Source: Mesocentrotus franciscanus (Eukaryota; Echinodermata; Echinoidea; Camarodonta; Strongylocentrotidae). From it: 64,000 bases of DNA. The translations under genes and the position numbers were made by a program. Below are positions 37,095 to 48,367 of this stretch, piece by piece; the first letter of the stretch is position 1, and every line of letters begins with the position of its first letter. The stretch is from NCBI GenBank assembly GCA_037976565.1, contig CP137682.1:5206827-5270826 (forward strand), in the 5' to 3' direction. Under the pieces are notes generated by a model that was not told the origin of the DNA, ran no database searches, and was given only the letters and a program-made list of their open reading frames with translations.

Positions 37095-38746
37095 ATGGCT
37101 GAGCAGGAACCTGAACCAAACATAGAGCCTGAAACAAACGTAGAGCCACGTGGGAGTCATGAAGTCAACGACGATGGACAGAGCGGTCATCACTTTGGTA
37201 TCAATCAGACACCACATGCCGAACCAGAGTACGATTTCGCCAGCACCTTCGGAATCTGGTGGGACCTTCACTGCTACGGCCTGGGCGCAGTCTTCTTGCT
37301 GATTGGTATCTTTGCTGTTAGATCAACCATTGTCATGTTGTGCAGAAAGCAGGGCAGAATGTCCACGACCAAGCCATTCCTGTTGTTCATCAACATCCTA
37401 GTGGTGACCATGTGTCTGGTGAGGGCGCTCTATCTCTTTGTAAATCCGTACAATCAGGTGGGATTCTTCCCAGTGGTAGTCAACAACATTCTCTTCAACA
37501 TCCCATTTCCGTGTATGACAACGTGCTTCGCGATGATCCTGTGGGTGCTCCGTGAAGTCGGACAGGTCAAACTGACTGTACGATCCCGCAGCAGGAGCTT
37601 GAGGGCGCTGTCCACCATAGCCGTAACTCATCTGGGCTTAGTGGTCATTGTAAGTGCAATAATCGAGCTTACACAGGATGAGATTCTGTTGATTGTGATG
37701 TGCCATGGATTCTTCGTCCTCTGGGAGACGTTCCTTTGTTTTTCAGCGGTTCTCTTGATGTACAGAATCAGCCAGGCTATCAAAAAGACAGGAAAGACTC
37801 TAGTTAGTATTTCGACAAGAGGACGTTCTCCAGCACCCCGGAACAATACGAATGACGTGAACATGAACATAAGTAAGGAGACAAAGTCGACGAATGAATG
37901 CATAACGAGAGGCGACAAAACATCGTCCAATGAATTGCGTCTTGTTGAGAATTACGATAATATCGAAATTAGCGAAACGCCAGCTTCAGATCCTCAGATT
38001 TGTAATGCAAAATATGATAATCTTGGAAAGGTAGATGTCGAAATCGCTAAAACGCCTTCTCAAAGACAACTGATTAAGTTGGATCCTGTTTTGTTGGGTG
38101 TCAAAAAAGAAAACGAAGGAGATACCTTTATGTCTGATGACAGTGGCAACACATTATGTCTTCAACATCGAGGGTTTAACAGGAGTACGGACGGCTTGAC
38201 TTCACTTGATCCAAGTCCTAACATTCGGGGAAAGATGTCCAGATTAACGCACAACATCCTCTCCTTCGGCAAGCTTCCTCGAAATAGGAGAAACCGAGCC
38301 AATATGATAATAAATTACGCCAATAAACTCTCCATAGTGTCATCTGCATCTTCTGAGACTTTGGGAAATGATTACTTTTCCTCTAACACTGCACATCTTA
38401 AACTAACATTTAACAGCCTGGACTCGAAGCATAAAGAAAAAGACATTCAACAGGAGTCCAGTCATAAGCTGTCAATGGACCCAAAGCGGAAGGAAACCAA
38501 GCAAAGGGTACCCCCGTCGCACACCAGGCAAACGCATCCTGGTAGCAACAACCCTCCAGTCCGGTCTATAGACATGGCCAAGAGAGCGAGACTTACGAGG
38601 AAGGTCTTTCGCATCACTGTCGTTACCACGGTAACCAGTTGCATAGCATGCATCCTCAATCTCCTCTTCGTATTGTCTTTGTTCCCTGCCGCCAATGTCT
38701 TGCAGACGTCCGAGTATTGGTTATTCGTCTTTTTTAACTGCTTCAG
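37095..38746 (+). CDS. PRRT3/4-like seven-transmembrane protein, exon 1
   Basis: ATG is six bases after a possible acceptor. The acidic N-terminus (residues 1-50) has an N-glycosylation-type NQT (37-39). Hydrophobic segments lie at about 60-83, 93-116, 127-151, 170-192 and 196-223. A long polar cytoplasmic-type loop (about 224-510) is rich in Ser, Asn and basic residues. A sixth segment lies at about 511-537, and the seventh starts at the exon end. WWDLHCYGLGAVFLL and the ALYLFVNPY stretch after segment 2 resemble the membrane domain of PRRT3/PRRT4 as I remember it. Classic GPCR motifs (DRY, CWxP, NPxxY) are absent. The donor is TTCAG|GTAGG. Function is unknown. Confidence 0.8.
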
Positions 38747-39059
38747 GTAGGACGAATTTACTGGGTACCGATTCATTAAATGATATTCCAACCTTTGTAA
38801 TAAGTTCTTTCATATTTATGAAAGCCGAATAAAATAAGAGAAACAGAATCGCGAAGTTTGATAATGAATGTTTGACATATGACATCACTAAATTTATGTG
38901 AATTTCAAGTGCACAATTTAGTCAGGGGATTATGATGAAGTCACGGACATCTCTCCCATTAGTTTGCCGTGTACACAAATATAATTGATTTCCGTTTTTC
39001 TCTTAAGTGCTTTCTCTCTTTGGGCACTGCTCAAAATATAATATGGACTGAGTAGAGGT

Positions 39060-39713
39060 CCTCTAGAACTTTGCAGAAATTATGAATATGTCACGTATGT
39101 CCTATCTGTGAGATTTAAACGTTAGCAGTGACCTATAATTCAAATTGTGCAAGGAAACCCGTTTACTTTCTAAACTTCACTGTCAGACACTATTGAGTGA
39201 CTGACTGATTTCTTCTTTTTTCTTTGGTAATAACATAAATAAAATGAGCTGTAAAGGTACATGGGCATTTGTACATCAATAACCCACTTCTTGTAATGGC
39301 CAAAATTAAACCGATATAATCTTTGCGCAGCACAATACGTACGACCATTCGGTACAAGGGTCTGAAATCAGACTATTACTTCTTTGATTGCAATCACTAA
39401 AGTCGATTCGACAACTAATGATTGTTATTTATCCACTTAAAGCCCCACTGTAAAACAATGCCTAAGCGGTGCATGTTGGTCCCCCATGATCCTCTTTTTC
39501 TTATGTTAATTGAGGGCTAAGTTGATGAGATAATCACCTGTCAGTGACCACGCTAATCCCTCTAATCCCTCCTGGCCAAACTAGTGCAGAGGGGCTTTAA
39601 AGACATTTCCAAGCCCTTTCGTTTTGAGGGAAGTTCCAAATTAGTATTATCTTTCAAATGCCGTTGGAATTTAACCTTTTTATTATTTTGGCCTGAAGTG
39701 GGACATAGTACCT
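39060..39713 (+). mobile_element. TTAA TIR element, family 2, copy 3 (left end lost, nested insertion)
   Basis: From 'tagaactttgcag' onward it follows copies 16724 and 22998. The right TIR GGGACATAGTACCT is followed by TTAA (39714-39717). The left 40 bases are replaced by unrelated sequence. The copy lies in the intron of the PRRT-like gene. Confidence 0.88.
39441..39596. mobile_element. TTAA TIR element, family 4, nested in family 2
   Basis: TTAA lies at 39437-39440 and 39597-39600. The ends AGCCCCACTG and CAGAGGGGCT are inverted. The other two copies of the host element read 'ccacttaaagacatt' or 'ccactaaagacatt' here without interruption. A 156-bp insertion with TTAA duplication follows directly. 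Confidence 0.92.
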
Positions 39714-40008
39714 TTAAGGTTGGGCTTTTGTTTTGCACACGATGAATTTATAAGGATTAAAATAGATAATCATGCCATCCTCCATATTTCCAAGTGATTT
39801 TCTTTATTCTTTCTTACAAAATTCGTTACTGGTGTCGGTCACTCATTATATATCGGCCTATCATATTATAAAGTAACAACAGTGTTTGCCAATCACTGTG
39901 GGGGTGACTGGGTTCCAGTATATATTAACAAAGCCAATGTAATCACCGGTAGCAAGGTTGGAAATCTGAAAGCGCTTTAGAATGCATTGACAATATATTG
40001 ACAATTAC

Positions 40009-40339
40009 CGTATCCGGACACCTACCCCCTGGACATCCACCCCACCCCGGATAACCACCCCAGTCAACAACCCCTAGGGCAACTACCCCTAGGACAACTA
40101 CCCCTAGGGCAACCACCCTCTAGGACGACTACCCCCGGGACAACTACCCCGGACAACTACCACGAACAACTACCTCATAGGACAACTACCCCTCCGGACA
40201 ACTACCCTAGGACAACTACCCCGGACAACTATCCTAGGGGTAGTTGTCCTAGGGGTAGTTGTCCTAGGTAGTTGTCCGGGAAGTTGTCCGGGGGTAGTTG
40301 TCCTAGGGGGTAGTTGTCAGGGGTAGTTGTCCTAGAACC
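40009..40339. mobile_element. Foldback element of 15-bp subrepeats (copy C)
   Basis: The left arm has repeats of 'ctaggacaactacccc' type and the right arm the exact inverse 'ctaggggtagttgtc' (15-bp unit). The termini CGTATC and AGAACC are those of copy A. The flanks gacaattac (40000-40008) and gacaattct (40340-40348) look like a mutated 9-bp duplication. It lies in the intron of the PRRT-like gene, about 170 bp before exon 2. Confidence 0.85.
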
Positions 40340-40509
40340 GACAATTCTGCTGACATTTAACAATGCTTTTAACCCCTCCAATACATGAAACAAAGTCTAG
40401 TTTTGATATAATTGTAGACTAAATTGTTTGATTAAAAACAAGTAGAAAATTTTGCACAATTGCATGAATATCTAATATTAATTATCATTCCCGTTTTCCG
40501 TTCTTACAG

Positions 40510-40603
40510 GATTGACGAGATAGCGATGGCCTGCGTCATACTCTACTTCGTAGCTCAACCGATGCCTAAATCAAGGGCGCAGTCAAGATCAATCATTAAA
40601 TAA
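40510..40603 (+). CDS. PRRT3/4-like seven-transmembrane protein, exon 2 and stop
   Basis: The acceptor is ttcttacag|G. The split Arg codon AG|G joins exon 1 (38746) in phase. It completes the last membrane segment (FRIDEIAMACVILYFVAQP) and a short basic tail, then TAA. The total protein is 581 aa. A poly(A)-signal-like aataaa occurs about 130 nt later near 40737. Confidence 0.8.
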
Positions 40604-41480
40604 AGGATCTCCTCCGACAGCGCACATCGTAGGCCCGTCACACGCAAAACGTCATTCCACTGACGTACCACTGCGTCAGCGACCGCATTTCGCGATCTTT
40701 AATTGACGCGCCATGTGAGAGTGTTATTGTCCAAAAAATAAATGCAACAAATATCATCCAATATTGTGACATGCAATATTATACACAACAAACATGCATG
40801 TTCCCTCTTTAGTCAATAGTTAGTCAATTTTCACCCAACTGTTCTTAGAGTATGGGTTTATTGCCTTTACTGGTTTGATTAACGCAGGTTATGACGCAAT
40901 TGAATTGACGCCTCGTGTGCAACGCGTATTACTGGACCGGATGGGCACAACGGAAGTCATCAACCAGCCGAAGCGTCATCAGAGAGACGGATATGTTGAT
41001 GATGGTGTCATGCCTAGGTGGCACTGATCACCTAGGGGCAGCCGACTCTATACTCAAGAGTTGGACTAAGTTTCAGTCTGGTACAATATAGTACATACAT
41101 TTTACTCCTTAATGCTGTTGTGCATTTACCCAGCAAAGAACCGTATCATGAAAGAAAATTTTGCCACCTCTAGTCACTCTGTGTATTGATTGTTCAGTAT
41201 TGGAGATGATTTTTTTCTTTCAATTTACATATTGAGAGTAATTAATGAAAGCATTCTTGCGGAAGGGTCGACATGTTCGATGTAAATGTTGACATGAAAA
41301 TATCTGAGATTTAAAAAGGGCAGAGGTTACAAGAAGATTGCATCAAGAAGCAAAAGTAGCAGAGGTATAAAATGATAGAGGAATACAAAAAGACTACACA
41401 TTACCATTATCTTGGTTTTAAATTATGAAACTTTTTATTGTTATGATACGACAATGGTTATCGACATGGGTGGTTGGGTT
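40604..41480. other. 3' UTR and intergenic stretch
   Basis: No further gene is seen. The first about 140 bases probably form the 3' UTR of the seven-transmembrane gene. Confidence 0.4.
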
Positions 41481-42120
41481 TCTTGTGACCATGAGATAGC
41501 TTGTTGATGGGACTCGTCATAATGGTGTCCGTGTCACTGGATGTAGGCCTCTTATGATTTCAGTTTAATGCATAGGTATCGAGAGAAGAGTTAGTATGCA
41601 GAGGATATTGAAAAGACTCTTCCGTAAACATCAAATTCTCACCAACAAAAAAACTAAACCTGTATCTAAGGCAAAGAACCATGACAACTATGATTTGGAG
41701 TGTGCTGCTCTATGGATCATAATTATGGATCATAGGCAGGGACTCTGAAAACAGCAGACATCAAAAGGTTGGAAAGTTTTGACACGTGGCTGTGGAAGAA
41801 GTTGGGTAGATAGAGTGACAAATGATGAAGTTTTACAGTAGAGGAGTAGAGGAGGAGCGGAAGTTAGTAACAACATGGAAGGAGGGGCAGAAGAAATGGA
41901 TCGGGCATATTCTATAGCATGATGAACTCCTGAGGGGCTTATTTCGAATGGTCGGGTAGCGTCGCGGTGCGTCGCGTTCAAGTTAACGCGACGCACCGCG
42001 ACGCTACCCGACCATTTGGAATAAGCCCTCCTGAGGGGTACCATTGAGGGAAGGATGGAAGGATAAAGACAGAGGGGAAGGAAAAAATGTATGATGTTGG
42101 ATGGTATCAAAGCAAATGAT
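41480..42120 (+). pseudogene. LINE RT C-terminal relic (LINE-4 of window)
   Basis: The degraded frame reads in the order of the C-terminal part of a common invertebrate endonuclease/RT polyprotein: RILKRLFRKHQILTNKKTK, a W-rich segment near 41765-41805, WVDRVTNDEVL, then RKLVTTWKEGQKKWIGHIL and HDELL. A 93-bp hairpin then interrupts it, and RGTIEGRMEG follows. Stops and shifts abound. Confidence 0.75.
41935..42027. mobile_element. 93-bp near-perfect hairpin element with 8-bp target duplication
   Basis: The ends are GGGCTTATT and AATAAGCC. The arms mirror each other through GGTCGGGTAGCGTCGCGGTG. The direct repeat CTCCTGAG lies at 41927-41934 and 42028-42035. Removing the element and one repeat restores the LINE frame HDELLRGTIEGR, so the insertion and the 8-bp duplication are proved. 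An 8-bp duplication fits hAT-like or foldback mobilisation. Confidence 0.95.
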
Positions 42121-42740
42121 ACATAATTATACCTGTATACCAAAGGATAAAGGAAAGAGCTCAAGGCAGAAAAAATGAAATGTGTTTCATACTAAAAATC
42201 TGCTGTACAGCAGAGCACCAGAAAGAGAAAGAGAGAGAAAAAGATTGAGAGAGAAAGATTGAGAAGACGGATGTTTCAAGGGTTTATACCTGCACATTTT
42301 GTTTCTTTGATTACTGACATGATTGATGAGGTAAAGTTGTTTCAATGGCTGATGATGAAGGATAAATATATTGTTATACAGAGTAATATGCTTGATATTT
42401 TCTTTTTAATTCAAATTTATTAGAGGTGAAGTGATTTGGAGGTAGACGAGTGTTCATTGTTTGAGAGGTTTACCCTCGTCCCTGTCGATATTGTGTTTAG
42501 ATCCGTTATTAAAATGGTTTGTTAAGCGGGATTGTATTAAGAATTGATATTGGTGAAAAGAGGACTTATAAATTTATTATCAAGTTGTGTTTACAGTTAT
42601 AGGGGTATTACCGCGCCCCGTGTCCATCACTTATTTTCACTGACATGATTTTGTTGTCAGTAATTATATTCAACTGTAGTATTGATCAACATTGTTGTAA
42701 GGATAGAATGTTGTTAATATATCTTAATTTAAACATAGGG

Positions 42741-42966
42741 GCCCGAATTCACAAAGGAGGTTTAAATTTAACCCATGGTTTAAACCGTCATTTACATAAC
42801 CCATGGTTTAAAATAAGCGCAAAATAAGCGCGACACAAGTCAGAGGTCCAATATTAGACGCGCGCAAGGCAAGGTACGCTTATTTTGCGCTAATTTTAAA
42901 CCATGGGTTATGTAAATGAAGGTTTAAACCATGGGTTAAATGTAAACCTCCTTTGTGAATTCGGGC
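42741..42966. mobile_element. 226-bp foldback element (GCCCGAATTC ends)
   Basis: The arms run inward from GCCCGAATTCACAAAGGAGG and mirror each other over about 90 bp, including 'aacccatggtttaaa' twice per arm. The short spacer has 'gacgcgcgc'. A relic of one arm appears near 63730-63775 ('gaggtttagaccatggttta'). Confidence 0.9.
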
Positions 42967-43405
42967 CAGGGTGTTGCTTTGGTTGTTACATGTCTTTGTC
43001 CATATTCGTGACGACTAGTTCATTTGTTTTGTAAATGTAGTTTGGCATTAGTTTTGAATCACACAAATGACTATTCTTTCTTTATTTGTTGGCTCCCTTG
43101 TTGGGCAGTCAATGATTTTAAATGGTATGGTTAGTAATGTTGAATATCAATGTAGATCTTACAAGAGCCGGTCATTAATTAATCTGCAAGCGCAGACTCT
43201 AATTAATTAGTAATGACACGATTCCCAAAGCATTGATTAGAGCCTAGCTCGATCTTTCGGTCTCAGGCTGCGTCACATTATATAAACAGCGTAATAATCC
43301 ATACAGCGCATACAGCGTGCAGTAGTCCATGCAATCATAGTTTCGCCATGGATTGTCTCACAGGTTGACAGGGTTTGTTTCTGTAAACAAGTCAGGGGCT
43401 AAGAT

Positions 43406-43772
43406 AATAATAATAATAATAGTTAGTTCTTATATAGCGCTTTTCAGGACCGAAGGCCCTCTCAAAGCGCTTTACAGATACATATATTATTACCCCGGTC
43501 ATCGGATTCAGGCTTACCCGCATACAATGTATGCACATTCTCCACTCCCTGGGGAGCATTCCAGCCAGGCGTCATTTTTACAAGCGCACACTTGCTAATC
43601 TAAGCACATTAGCTTTCGCATCCTACCGGGTACCCATTTAACACCTGGGTGGAGAGTGGCAAATGTAGATCAATGTCTTGCCAAAGGACATTAGTGCCGC
43701 GGTGGGACTTGAACCGCGGACCTTGTGATCCACAGTCCGGTGACATATCCACTCGTCCACGACACCTCTACA
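43406..43772 (-). mobile_element. tRNA-derived SINE, full layout
   Basis: On the minus strand the head reads GAGGTGTCGTGGACGAGTGG (A box), and about 30 nt later GGTTCAAGTCCCACC (B box). A body follows with 'aaagcgctttgaga' type inverted words, ending in (ATT)n. The A and B boxes match RNA polymerase III promoter consensus, with a Ser/Leu-tRNA-like A box. It looks little decayed. Confidence 0.82.
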
Positions 43773-46152
43773 TAATTTATGCTGGACTAAAAAAATTATG
43801 GGGGAGTCGACAATAATTATGGAGATGGTGGGCCTAGCAGATCAACCTCGAAACGATGTTGCCCATAACGTTTGGATTAATTTTTTCTTACCTCTTTACA
43901 TGAAATGATTGTGACAATACGGTTAATTCTTGGTAGATAAAGTTTATGTTTTCTAAAAACTGTATTGATGAGTCTAAAGAGCCACAGAGATTGATCAATA
44001 AATTTACGATAATATATCAACTTTATCGATCAAAATAAATTATATTGTCACAATGATCGTTTTTTGAAAAAAGGTAAGACAAATTATTCCAACTTTATGG
44101 GGAAGCGTAGGCCTATATAATTATATCGGCTCTCCAAGATGGGAAGAATCTCGGAATATGAGAGTGCAGGATGCTAAATAGAGCTCCTCGGGAGTAGTAT
44201 CCTCCCAGAACATGCAGGTGCCTGATATGATCACGTGATTCGTGACCCGGGTTCTCCAATATCCTTAACAGTATCCCATATCCCTGGGGGCTATAGGGGT
44301 GCTAGAATCGAGTCGCTGTAGCACCCCTCCCCCATTTTATATTTATTGTTTGTCAATTCATTCATTTGTTTAATTGTTTGTTTTTGCTTAATTTCTTGCG
44401 TACTTGATTGCATTTTAGGGGATGTACAGGACCCCTTGCACTGAATTGGGTGGGGTCAGCGAATTTTTAATTGAAAAGACACCCCCCCCAACAATTAATG
44501 TTTGAACTTCCTCTATTTGTTAGAGGATGCTATGGACGTTGTAGAAATTGCTTTGTGGTGGTTTAATTTCTAAATAATTGTTTGGGGGAGGGGGATCAGG
44601 GTGCATGTTCATATGATTCTGGAGCAACAATTAAGGCACCCCTTACTACCACCAGTGAGAGAAAAAAGGGATGCTTCAATTGGCCTGAACGTAACCATAG
44701 CTACTTAATTAGCCATAACCCTAAGCATTTGGGTAATTACCCATTTTTCATGAACATTTTGATATTGTACCGTGTGCTAGAAAGCCGGAAGGGTGTTAAT
44801 TCTATATAAAAGTATACAAGTTAGCGTCCTTCATGCTGCATGTCAACAGAAGATAGCCTATTTCATGTACGTGTATATCAATAATAGTTTATTTATAGAC
44901 ATTACGATTTATTGGCAGTGAAAAATTAATAAAAACTCAAAAACAACGATAAAGGGTGCATATTTTTTTTTGTCTTAGAAGGTGAAATAGTAAGATATTT
45001 GCTGACCGAGAATCTAATGGAAAAAAGCTTTTAATGAAATGAAATGTTATTATTGAGGTAGCGAGATGCCCGAATAACGCGAAGGTGCCTGAATAAATTT
45101 TGCGCGTTCATTTCGCTCGTGCGTGGAAAATTATGTACAGTTGATTATCTTCAGCCCCCCCCCCGCCCCATTCTCGAAAATGTGCCCGTACTTACACCTA
45201 TATAATAAAGTATTCGCATTGTTTCCCTTTGTTCTTGCCCCCGGGCCTCTCTCGCTCTATGTCTCTCTCCCCCGACCCTTCGTTTCAATCACTTCCTTGC
45301 ATTTCTGTCCTCTTTATTTTAGTCTTCCCAATTCCTCTTTTCCGCTTTCCCTCATAATTAGTATATTATTGTCTATTTCAGTATGATAAAATGGGTCAGT
45401 ATTCTCAAGGCTTTCGCATCGCCATTCTAATTAAACACTGTTGTTGTCTCCTAACCCGTTATACTGCAATAATCGTATACACCACATTGTTGCATCGTAA
45501 TTTCTATTCTGATTCGCCTAATCAAGAATAAAACTGATTTATTCATGAATCTGATGTTGATTAAATTCACTTAACCTAGAACCGCAGAAGCACTTGCAAG
45601 TAATTTATGCATAGCTTGTGATTGACTAAATCTGTTGCTGATTGCAATTTTATTCATCTGCACAATCACAAATTGAATTGAGGTTTTTCTGTCTTAACTC
45701 TGTTAGGTTAGTCTGAAGAAGAAACGGATGGTTAGCGCGATGGTGGTTCAATTAAAGTACAATTTATTTATTGAAATCCAAACATATGGGATTGTTCTCA
45801 ATTTGCAGTTTGTAAAAGAATCATATGACTGTAACATAATGGAAAAGACTTGATTATGGATTATATTCAATTTTCTAAATAGCCTGCTAATATAGCTATA
45901 GAGGGCCTTTTTATAAAAAAAACAGAATTGTAGCGCCATCAATGCTGTGGATCATCATCATCGTCATCGTTAGCCCCTGCCCCGACAGGATTTAAAAAAC
46001 TGAATAATGATAAATATAGAAAAAAAAAAAATTAATGATGATGATGATGATGATTATGATAATGACAATAACAATAATGATGATTATAGTAGAAGTTGTA
46101 GTAGTAGACTAGTAGTAGTTGTTGTTGTAGTAGTAGTCGTAGTTGTAGTGGT
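43773..46152. other. Non-coding stretch
   Basis: No gene is recognised. A GAT/TAG simple repeat lies at about 46030-46150. A short inverted pair lies near 44285-44330 (ggggtgcta and tagcacccc). Confidence 0.5.
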
Positions 46153-46469
46153 CAGGGGCGGCCGAGCGACTTCCAAAGTGGGGGCGCCAAGAAAAAAGGG
46201 CACTTTCTGGAAAAAAGGGCACCTACAAAGGGAAATCTCAAAGCGAAAATATACAACTTTTTAGACATTGGTATATACCCCTACATTGTGATTACATTAT
46301 CAGGGATGATTTCAATATTTGTTTCACTTTATACACCATATAAGATATTGCTTAATCATCATGCTTTGCAGTTGGGTGTGATGGTCTGAAAAATTATTTG
46401 CGAGCGAGCGATGCAAGCGAGGAAAATTTTTAAGATTTAAGAGGTCGCAGTGCGAAAAATTACATCTTA

Positions 46470-47005
46470 AGCTTTGGTCACAACCCCAAAAAGTAGCCTG
46501 CTCGGCGGCCAGGCGCCGATTTTTTAGCCAATTTCGCCCGGGCACCGCTTATTTTTAGGGCATCGCTCGGTCGCCGCTGAAGTTTAGCGCGGAGTTAAAA
46601 TTCGGGCGGCGTCTGCTCACTTTTCACTCGCCGCCCAAAATACGCTCGGTGCCGGGCGGTCGCCACCCGGGCACCGACCTAATCGAGCGTTCGCCGTCCA
46701 GCGATTTAGGTAAAAAATCGAAGCCGCTAGGTCAAAGGCTGACGATCGGTCGCAGCCCGGTCGCCGCTGGGAGATCAGTCGGTCGCTGCCGGGACGCCGC
46801 GGGGAGAAGCTCCCCGATTTCGCCCAGTTTTGACTTAAAATCGACTGGCGACCGACGGGAAATCGACAGGGCACCGCCCCTGGCATCGCTGGGGCTCTAT
46901 AGCCTGCTCGACTTCTCCAAAAATCGTTGGGCGATGCCTAAATTCCAGCAGCGACCGAGCAGGCTACAAATCGGTCGGTCGCCGCTCTGAGTTGTGACCA
47001 TAGCT
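46470..47005. mobile_element. PIF/Harbinger-like TIR element, GC-rich
   Basis: The ends AGCTTTGGTCACAAC and GTTGTGACCATAGCT are inverse with one mismatch. A TTA lies outside each (46467-46469 and 47006-47008). The 3-bp TWA duplication is the PIF/Harbinger signature. The 536-bp body is packed with 'cggtcgccgct' words in both orientations. No transposase is seen. Confidence 0.8.
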
Positions 47006-48224
47006 TTATAAAGAGGAAAAAACCCAATTCTGATAGGGTTATAAGCACATTCTCATAACGGAAGAATCTGAAAAGGCCTTCGATAAATAACATAAGTATA
47101 TCATCTTTAGATGCGTGCGAGCGTAGCGAGCGAGCTTTGGGAAATTGCTCTTAGTCGCTTGAAATTAGGGCGCGTTTAATGATGAGAGGAAAAGGGGACA
47201 CTTATCAGAAAAGAAAAGGAGCATGTGTCAAAGTACAAAGAGTAATTATCAGAGGTGAAAATAGGGCACTTCTTACACCCTCAAAAAGAGGCACTCACCA
47301 GGGATCAAAAAAGTCAGTCATGAGAATAGGAAATGGGCAATCCTATCAGATTTTGATAGGGGCATTTATAAGAGGTGAAAAAGGGCATTAATGAAAAGGA
47401 GATAGGTCCCTTATTATAAACGAAAAGGGGCACGTATCATTGTTAAAAGGAAAATTATCAGAGGTGAAAAGAGGCACTTATCGCACCTGAAAAGGGGCAA
47501 TGACCAGATATGAAAAGGGGCACTTATGTGAATGAAAAAAGGGGCACTTATAATAAAGGAAAATGTGCATTAGTTGAAAGAAAATGGGCACCGATCAGAT
47601 AAAGGGGCATTTTTCGGAGGTGAAGGGGGCACTTATCTGAAGTGAAAAGGAGTAACTTCTCGTACCTGAAAAGGGTCATTTACCAGAGAAGGGGCACTTA
47701 TGAGAAGGGGAAGGGGCTCTTTTTTTAATGGAGCACTTATCATTTGGAAAAGGGGCACTTATTAGAAAGGAAAAGGGGCACATGTGAAAATCAAGGTGCG
47801 CTTATCCGAGTTAAAATGGGGGTAGTTATTAAAAGGGCAAGGGGCATTTCTTACAAATGAAAAGGGGCACTTGTCAAAGTAAAAGAGGCACCTCTCAAAA
47901 TTTTAATAGGGCAATTATCAGAGGTGAAGGGGGCACTTATCAAAAGTGAAAAGAGGCACTTCTCGTACCTGAAAAGGGAACTTACTAGAGATTAAGAAGG
48001 GCACTTATGAGAACTTGTCGAAGGAAAAGGGGCACGTGTCCAAATAAAAGGGGCACTTATCAGAGTTGAAAAGTGGAAGGGGCACTTTTACTAATTAATA
48101 GGGGCACTTGTCAAAGTAAAAGGGGCACTATTCCTATGTAAAAAGGGGCACTTTTCCTATGAAAAAAGGGGCACTCTTCGGGTGCTTGAAAAAGTGGGGG
48201 CACTGTGCCCCCCTGCCCCGGAGG

Positions 48225-48367
48225 CGTTATTTTTCTGCGGCACAGATTGGGGTTAGGTGCGTGTTGAGCCTATGGGAAAGTTTAGGGTTAGGGTTAGGGT
48301 TAGGGTTAAATCAAGACCTCTTTTTTTTTTTAAGCCCCAATCTGTGCCGCAGAAAAAAATGACGCCC
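48225..48367. mobile_element. Small hairpin element with (TTAGGG)n in its loop
   Basis: The arms pair through 'tttctgcggcacagattggg' and its inverse. The direct repeat cccggagg lies at 48217-48224 and 48368-48375. The spacer contains about four TTAGGG units (48284-48307), the animal telomere repeat. It is an insertion inside the hAT-like element's right end. Confidence 0.85.

Noticed and set aside
41730..42164. 144-codon minus-strand open frame
   Set aside because: It runs antisense to the LINE relic and across the 93-bp hairpin. No protein-like pattern is seen.
46649..46990. 113-codon Arg/Ser/Pro-rich frame
   Set aside because: It lies entirely in the GC-rich Harbinger-like element. The repeated RS words come from CGGTCGCCG repeats.
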